10,137 nucleotides of DNA, taken from assembly GCA_036266975.1 (NCBI GenBank), contig DATAWZ010000253.1, forward strand, positions 1 to 10,137, written 5' to 3'. Source of the stretch: DATAWZ01 sp036266975. GTDB lineage: Bacteria > Actinomycetota > Thermoleophilia > Solirubrobacterales > Solirubrobacteraceae. Every line of letters begins with the position of its first letter. Position 1 is the first letter of the stretch. Under the pieces are notes generated by a model. That model ran no database searches, had not been told where the DNA came from, and saw only the letters and a program-made list of their open reading frames with translations. The translations under genes and the position numbers were made by a program. Shown here piece after piece: positions 5,891-10,137 of the stretch.

Positions 5891-7402
5891 GTGTCGTTTC
5901 GAGGGGTCCCGCTGCTCGCCGCAGCCGCGCTGCTGGTGGGCGTCGCGCTGCCCGCCGCCGCCAGCGCGGCCTCGGGCAGCGAGTGCGTCGGCGGCGGAGG
6001 GGTGCTCGCCTCCTCGCCGGCGGCGGCGATCGACTCCTCCGGCGACCAGTTCGCGTGGTACATCGCGCCGAACAGCTCGCTGAACGAGTACGAGGACACC
6101 GGCACCGGCTGGAACAGCGCCGCGCTCGGCGGGAGCGCCGCGTCGGGCACCAATCCCGCGGTGGCGATCGGTTCCAGCCAGGACCACATCTGGTACGTCG
6201 GCAACCAGACCGGCGACCTCTTCCAGATCGTGCTCGGCTCGGGCGGTCCGACCGACACCGGAATCGGCGGGCAGCAGCTGCCGGCTGACTCGACGCCGGC
6301 GGTCGTGCTCGGGCCCATCCAGCAGCACGTCTGGTACATCGACTGCAACGGCGCGATCGAGCAGCAGGTCTACGGCAACGGCGCCTGGAGCTCCTCGCCG
6401 GTCATCGGCGGGAACGCGGCCGCGAACACGAGCCCCTCGGCGGCGGTCGACTCCTCCGGGCACCAGTGGGTCTTCTACATCGGCTCAGGGCTGCACGTCT
6501 GGGAGTGGTACTGGACCGGCTCGAAGTGGGACTCGCTGGACGTCGGCGGAAACGTCGCGCCGAATTCGAGCCCGTCGGCGGCGATCGACTCCGCCGATCA
6601 CCAGTACGTCTTCTACGTCGGATCCGGCCACGTGATCTGGGAGTCGTACTACGGCGGATCGGGCTGGTCCTCCTACGACCTCGGCGGGTCGGTGGCGGCC
6701 AACACGACGCCCTCGGCGATCGTGAGCCCGGGCGGCACCACCCAGGACGTCTACTACGTCGGTGCCGACCAGACCGTATGGGCGCTTGGCTGGACCGGGA
6801 GCGGCTGGGCGCGCGTGCACCTCGGCGGGAGCGTCGCGCCGAACACAAGCGTGAGCGCCGCGGTCGGGCCCTCCGGGCAGCAGGCGGTCTTCTACGAGGC
6901 GCCGGGCGGCGCCCTCTGGGAGTGGTACTGGGACGGCTCCAGCTGGCGCGACCTGAAAGCCGGAGGCTCGATCGCGTCGGCGACCCCGCCGCCCACGACG
7001 ACGCCGACCACCCCCGCCCCCGCGGTCCCCACCGGCGCGCAGAGCACCCCGGTGGCCGTCGCACTGCCCGTCGCCGCCGGCCGCCACCGCGTGCACGTCA
7101 AGCTCGTCGCCCGCTGGACCTGGGACGGCGCGGTCACCGTCCTGCGCGACCTCGGCCTGGCCCCGCACTCGCCACTGCCCGCCCATGCCACGCTGGCGAT
7201 CTCCTGCCGCGGCCGGGGCTGCCCGCGCCGGGCGCACGCCGCGCGCGGCGCCATCCGGCGCGAGCTGCGCGTGCTCGCGGGTACGACGTTCGCCGCCGGG
7301 GACCGCGTGCGCATCACGGTGAGCGCACCCGGGCGCCGGTCCGAGCGCATCCTGGTGCGGGTCCGCGACGGCAAGGCGCCGTTGGCGCGGCTGCTCTCCT
7401 GA
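5891..7402 (+). CDS. Secreted PLL-type lectin-like seven-bladed beta-propeller with C-terminal module
   Basis: This 503-residue exported protein begins with a signal peptide at residues 1 to about 27 (MSFRGVPLLAAAALLVGVAL, then PAAASA). Seven tandem repeats of 46-47 residues span about 43-366, starting near 43, 89, 136, 182, 228, 274 and 321. The pattern is PSAA(V/I)-DSSGHQ-VFY-GSG-(V/L)WEWYW-GS-W--LGG-VA-N. The repeat length, the aromatic W/Y spacing and the LGG turn resemble the Photorhabdus PLL-type and fungal fucose-lectin propellers, whose sugar pockets lie between blades. Sugar binding is inferred, not shown. A Pro/Thr linker (366-383) leads to a C-terminal module (about 384-503) with ISCRGRGCP, TFAAGDRVRITVSAPGRRSE and a final RDGKAPLARLL. 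I recall such tails on secreted proteins of Thermoleophilia. The GTG at 5891 is the first usable start after an in-frame TAG at 5879. No good Shine-Dalgarno sequence is visible. The gene lies 37 bp after the calcium-binding gene and converges on rodA with 4 bp between stops. Confidence 0.78.
   Translation: MSFRGVPLLAAAALLVGVALPAAASAASGSECVGGGGVLASSPAAAIDSSGDQFAWYIAPNSSLNEYEDTGTGWNSAALGGSAASGTNPAVAIGSSQDHIWYVGNQTGDLFQIVLGSGGPTDTGIGGQQLPADSTPAVVLGPIQQHVWYIDCNGAIEQQVYGNGAWSSSPVIGGNAAANTSPSAAVDSSGHQWVFYIGSGLHVWEWYWTGSKWDSLDVGGNVAPNSSPSAAIDSADHQYVFYVGSGHVIWESYYGGSGWSSYDLGGSVAANTTPSAIVSPGGTTQDVYYVGADQTVWALGWTGSGWARVHLGGSVAPNTSVSAAVGPSGQQAVFYEAPGGALWEWYWDGSSWRDLKAGGSIASATPPPTTTPTTPAPAVPTGAQSTPVAVALPVAAGRHRVHVKLVARWTWDGAVTVLRDLGLAPHSPLPAHATLAISCRGRGCPRRAHAARGAIRRELRVLAGTTFAAGDRVRITVSAPGRRSERILVRVRDGKAPLARLLS
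6017..6988 (+). repeat. Seven tandem propeller-blade repeats within the lectin-like gene
   Basis: The repeats are visible in the protein at a period of 46-47 residues (138-141 bp). The fourth and fifth blades are closest: by hand I count 27 identical residues of 46, including PSAA, HQ, VFY, GSG and the W at position 23. The first three are more diverged. The gradient suggests the middle blades duplicated most recently. Confidence 0.75.
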
Positions 7403-7409
7403 GCGCTCA
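7400..7409. other. Ten-base palindrome holding both convergent stop codons
   Basis: TGAGCGCTCA is a perfect palindrome whose left TGA ends the lectin-like gene and whose right TCA is the minus-strand TGA of rodA. The two genes therefore end 4 bp apart, leaving no room for a separate terminator, so transcripts from each side must run into the other gene or stop within coding sequence. The palindrome alone is too short to be a convincing terminator. Confidence 0.6.
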
Positions 7410-8747
7410 GGCGGGCCGGCGGGCCTGATCGGAGACGATCAGCAGCAACCCGAGCAGCACGAAGTTCATCACCACCGAGGAGCCGCCGTAGGCGACGAGC
7501 GGCAGCGTGACCCCGGTCAGCGGGATCAGGCGCGTGACCCCGCCGACGATCACGAACACCTGCAGCGCGACCACCACCGAGAGCCCGCAGGCGAGCAGCT
7601 TGGAGAACGAGTCACGCGCAAGCGAGGCCGCCTTCAGCCCGCGCGCGACGAACATCAGGTACACGCCGAGCAGCGCCGCGGCGCCCGCGAGCCCGAGCTC
7701 GTTGGTGATCACCGCGTAGATCAGGTCGCTCTCCGGGACGGGCAGGATGACCGAGTGCGTCCCGGGATACGTGAGCAGCGACTGGCCGAAGCCGGTCCCC
7801 AGCACCCCGCCGTCGGCCTGGGCGAACAGTCCCTGGGCGAGCTGGTAGCTGCCCTGGGGAGCGTTGTAGAGCGAGACGTTGAACGGGTGCTCCCAGGCGA
7901 GCACGCGCTCGTGGATGTGGCCGATGTGGGTGCCCAGGTACCAGGCGCCCAGGGCGAAGAGCAGCAGCCCGATCACCGGGTAGGACAGGCGCCCGGTGGC
8001 CACGTAGAGCAACACCAGGAAGGCGCCGTAGAACATGATCGAGGTGCCGATCTCCTTGGTGATCAGCAGCGTGAGCATCGCCGCCCCCCACACGACCAGC
8101 AGCGGCCCGAACTGCTTCATCGGAGGCAGCTTGAAGAACAGCACCTTGCGGCCCGCGGTCACGAGCAGCTGACGGTTGTCGCGCAGGTAGCTGGCCAGGA
8201 AGATGACGATCGCGACCTTGCCCAGCTCGGCCGGCTGGAAGGAGATGCCGGCCGCGTTGATGTTCAGGTAGGCGCCGTTGACCGCGCCGCCGGTCACGCG
8301 CGGCAGCAGCGTGAGTCCGATCCCCCCCAGCGCGATCGTGTAGCGGTAGCGCTCGAGCACCGCCAGGCGGGGGCCGCGCAGCATGATGATCGTCGCGGAG
8401 AAGAGGATCAGCCCGAGGATCATCCACTGCGCCTGCTGGCGGGCGTAGGTCGGGTCGATGCGGTAGAGCATCACGATGCCGATGCTTGCCAGCACCGCGG
8501 CGAGCGGGAACAGGTAGGGGTCGGCGTCGGGCAGCGCGAACCTGATCACCACGTGGGTGGCCACGCACAGGCCCAGGAACAGCAGCCCGTAGGTCAGCGA
8601 CGCGCTCGAGGCGTGGTTGAGCGTGACGCTCGTGTCGCCCCCCGCCTCGTTGCTCTGCTGCTGGACGAAGATGGCCGTAAAGCCGGCGATCACGAGCAGC
8701 GCGGAGGGCACGAGCCCGAGCAGCTCGCGGTTACGCGGACTGAGCAC
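7407..8747 (-). CDS. rodA: RodA/FtsW-family SEDS peptidoglycan glycosyltransferase
   Basis: This 446-residue polytopic membrane protein polymerises glycan strands from lipid II, normally with a class B PBP partner. Hydrophobic segments along the whole length suggest 10-12 membrane spans, starting at residues 10-28 and ending at about 414-438. SEDS signatures are clear: FQPAELGKVAI (170-180), LAQGLFAQADGGVLGTGFGQ (303-322), LPVPESDLIYAVITNELGL (335-353), and TGVTLPLVAYGGSSVV (411-426). Asp341 in ESDLIYAV aligns by motif with the catalytic Asp262 of E. coli RodA, so activity is expected. The N-terminal extension with two extra hydrophobic segments, before ADPYLFPLAAVLASIG, resembles the actinobacterial RodA form rather than E. 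coli RodA; FtsW is the main alternative. The GTG at 8747 is the assumed start. There is no Shine-Dalgarno sequence, but a TACGCT -10-like box 6 nt upstream suggests a leaderless mRNA. In many actinobacteria rodA sits with pstP, pbpA and pknA/B. Here its downstream neighbour is a convergent lectin-like gene and its upstream neighbour a divergent LCP gene. Confidence 0.9.
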   Translation of the reverse strand: MLSPRNRELLGLVPSALLVIAGFTAIFVQQQSNEAGGDTSVTLNHASSASLTYGLLFLGLCVATHVVIRFALPDADPYLFPLAAVLASIGIVMLYRIDPTYARQQAQWMILGLILFSATIIMLRGPRLAVLERYRYTIALGGIGLTLLPRVTGGAVNGAYLNINAAGISFQPAELGKVAIVIFLASYLRDNRQLLVTAGRKVLFFKLPPMKQFGPLLVVWGAAMLTLLITKEIGTSIMFYGAFLVLLYVATGRLSYPVIGLLLFALGAWYLGTHIGHIHERVLAWEHPFNVSLYNAPQGSYQLAQGLFAQADGGVLGTGFGQSLLTYPGTHSVILPVPESDLIYAVITNELGLAGAAALLGVYLMFVARGLKAASLARDSFSKLLACGLSVVVALQVFVIVGGVTRLIPLTGVTLPLVAYGGSSVVMNFVLLGLLLIVSDQARRPA

Positions 8748-8927
8748 GTGCCCAGCGTATGGGATCCCCCGGGTGACTCCGGGAACCTCCTGCCGCGCGG
8801 GTCGCTACCCTTTCCGGACGCCCAGGGCGCCGGGGGACCCTCGAATCCACCGTGCGCCCGCGTATGCGCCACATGAGGAACGACTGCGCCATCCCCGCGG
8901 GCGCCGTCCGCCGCCGAGTCCGGTCTC
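8748..8927. promoter_or_regulatory. Divergent intergenic region between rodA and the LCP gene
   Basis: The 180 bp between the two GTG starts must hold the promoters for both cell-wall genes. Apart from the TACGCT box next to rodA, I find only weak candidates: TACCCT at 8806-8811 on the plus strand, about 116 nt before the LCP start and without a clear -35. No riboswitch-like structure or long inverted repeat is evident. Confidence 0.45.
8754..8759 (-). promoter_or_regulatory. Candidate -10 box for leaderless rodA transcription
   Basis: The minus strand reads TACGCT, matching TAnnnT, followed by six bases (GGGCAC) and then the GTG start codon. That spacing would place the first transcribed base at or next to the G of GTG, giving a leaderless mRNA, which is common in actinobacteria. 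This would explain the missing Shine-Dalgarno sequence. No clear TTGACA-like -35 box is seen 16-19 bp upstream. It is a positional inference. Confidence 0.35.
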
Positions 8928-10137
8928 GTGGCTGACGACGATCGCCCACCCCACCTCGGCTGGAGCCTGTTCCGGCACTTCGTGCTGGGCGGGCTGGTCA
9001 TCGCCGTGCTCACCGGCGCGGTCGCGGCGACCGCGGCGCTGGAGAAGGTCAGCACGATCGCCCACGAGGTGTTCCCGACCGCCAACGAGATCCACGCCCC
9101 CAGGAACGTCATCGTCCCGATCTACAGCGGCCAGCCCGAGACCTTCCTGCTGATCGGCTCGGACAAGCGCGCCGAGTCCAAGGACGTCTACGACCGCGCC
9201 GATCCGCCGCACAGCGACACGATGCTGCTCGTGCGCCTGGACCCCGCGCAGGGGCAGACCTCGGTGCTCTCGGTCCCGCGCGACCTGCTCGTGTCGATCA
9301 CGCTGCCAGGCGGCCAGGTCGACTATCCCGAGAAGATGAACGCCGCCTACACGCTCGGCTTCCAGTATGTCAAGGGCACCCGTGACGGCGGGGCGGTGCT
9401 CGCCGCCGAGACGATCGAGCACCTGCTGCACATCAAGATCAACGCGCTGATCGACACGACGTTCGGCGGGTTCGTCAACGCCGTCGACTCGCTCGGGTGC
9501 GTCTACATCGACGTCGACCACTACTACTACAACCCGCCCAACGACGGTTACGCCCAGATCGACCTGCAGCCCGGGTACCAGAGGCTCTGCTACGACAACG
9601 CGCTCTCCTACGTGCGCTACCGCCACGACGACTCCGACTTCGTGCGCGTCGCGCGTCAGCAGAACTTCCTGCGCTCGGCGCGCGAGCAGATCCCGGTCAG
9701 CCGGATCATCTCCCACCCAGACAGGATCGCCAAGGAGATCGGGGCCGGGATGATCACGAGCTTCACCCCGAGCACCTCCGAGTTCATCACGCTGCTCAAG
9801 CTGATCGCCTTCTCCCAGCAGAAGCCGCTGCGCCAGGTCCCCTTCCAGTACGCCAGCGACAACACGCTGGTTGGGCCGCCCGGCCAGCAGGCCGAGTACG
9901 TGACCACCACGTCGCAGCTCATCCAGGCGACCGTCCACGACTTCCTGTACGGCGACCAGCACCTGAAGATCCCCCACCAGACCGCCGTCGTCCTGCACCA
10001 CGGCCACTCGCACAAGGTGCCCTTCGCCACGATCGCCGCGGAGTCCGGGCTCGTGCCCGAGAGCTCGGCTGACCGACAGCAGGCCGGCATCGCCGGGGCG
10101 AACGTGCCGTTCACGCTGATGTTCCCCAACTATGAGA
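8928..10137 (+). CDS. LytR-CpsA-Psr (LCP) family cell-wall polymer ligase (3' end missing)
   Basis: LCP proteins transfer undecaprenyl-phosphate-linked polymers (teichoic acid, arabinogalactan or capsule types) onto peptidoglycan at the outer membrane face. The frame runs from GTG 8928 to the window end (403 full codons) without a stop. GTG 8928 is the first start codon after an in-frame TGA at 8874. A short polar N-terminus is followed by one membrane span at about residues 17-38 (HFVLGGLVIAVLTGAVAATA). The LCP domain covers about 70-250: LLIGSDKR (74-81), HSDTMLLVRLDP with Asp97, SVPRDL with Arg118, KMNAAY (136-141), and the signature YRHDDSDFVRVARQQ with Arg230, Arg232, Arg240 and Arg243. 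These Asp and Arg residues bind the polyprenyl pyrophosphate and metal in known structures, so it should be active. The remainder, past about 320, may be the start of a LytR_C-like domain, but it is cut off. The gene diverges from rodA across 180 bp. The polymer attached cannot be told from sequence. Confidence 0.93.
   Translation, partial: MADDDRPPHLGWSLFRHFVLGGLVIAVLTGAVAATAALEKVSTIAHEVFPTANEIHAPRNVIVPIYSGQPETFLLIGSDKRAESKDVYDRADPPHSDTMLLVRLDPAQGQTSVLSVPRDLLVSITLPGGQVDYPEKMNAAYTLGFQYVKGTRDGGAVLAAETIEHLLHIKINALIDTTFGGFVNAVDSLGCVYIDVDHYYYNPPNDGYAQIDLQPGYQRLCYDNALSYVRYRHDDSDFVRVARQQNFLRSAREQIPVSRIISHPDRIAKEIGAGMITSFTPSTSEFITLLKLIAFSQQKPLRQVPFQYASDNTLVGPPGQQAEYVTTTSQLIQATVHDFLYGDQHLKIPHQTAVVLHHGHSHKVPFATIAAESGLVPESSADRQQAGIAGANVPFTLMFPNYE

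Noticed and set aside
8806..8811. TACCCT as a -10 box for the LCP gene
   Set aside because: It fits TAnnnT but lacks a -35, is far from the start codon, and such matches are frequent.
8873..8935. Twenty-codon frame (ATG 8873) overlapping the LCP start, as a possible leader peptide
   Set aside because: It has no ribosome site, no regulatory amino-acid run and no hairpin after it; a short frame like this is expected by chance.

Overview
The window is very GC-rich and almost fully coding. It uses GTG starts, has weak ribosome binding sites, and its third codon positions are nearly all G or C. Together with the gene families present (an actinobacterial-type RodA, a LytR-CpsA-Psr protein, a DnaE2 polymerase, and secreted beta-propeller and RTX-like proteins with a recurrent C-terminal module), this suggests an actinobacterium. 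A member of the Thermoleophilia (Solirubrobacter/Conexibacter-like) is my best guess; this is inferred from protein style and not proven.

Layout. (1) 1-2810, plus strand: the 3' nine-tenths or so of a DnaE2-type error-prone DNA polymerase; its start and most of its PHP domain lie outside the window. (2) 2811-3455: no intact gene. This stretch opens with the wreck of a Phd/YefM-type antitoxin (2832-3089), broken by two single-base indels. A toxin-like start (AAAGGA, then GTG at 3090) follows with no recognisable toxin, and a clean hairpin lies at 3383-3410. (3) 3456-7402: three genes for exported beta-rich proteins. A 602-residue TolB/PD40-like seven-blade propeller is on the minus strand. Diverging from it on the plus strand are a small RTX-like calcium-binding beta-roll protein and, 37 bp later, a seven-blade PLL-type lectin-like propeller with a Pro/Thr linker and a C-terminal module. 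(4) 7407-10137: two cell-wall genes that diverge from a shared 180 bp region: rodA (SEDS peptidoglycan polymerase, minus strand), and an LCP-family cell-wall polymer ligase (plus strand, cut by the window end).

How the parts relate. The DnaE2 gene belongs to DNA damage tolerance and mutagenesis and is unrelated to the rest. The three secreted proteins look like a small extracellular or envelope locus; sugar or matrix binding is plausible for the lectin-like protein but unproven. rodA and the LCP gene both act on the cell wall, building glycan strands and attaching polymers to them. rodA and the lectin gene converge with only 4 bp between their stop codons.

I see no CRISPR array, tRNA, rRNA, integrase or transposase. 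I find no clear evidence of an entirely new system. The items most worth following are the decayed antitoxin locus and the trio of secreted beta-structured proteins.
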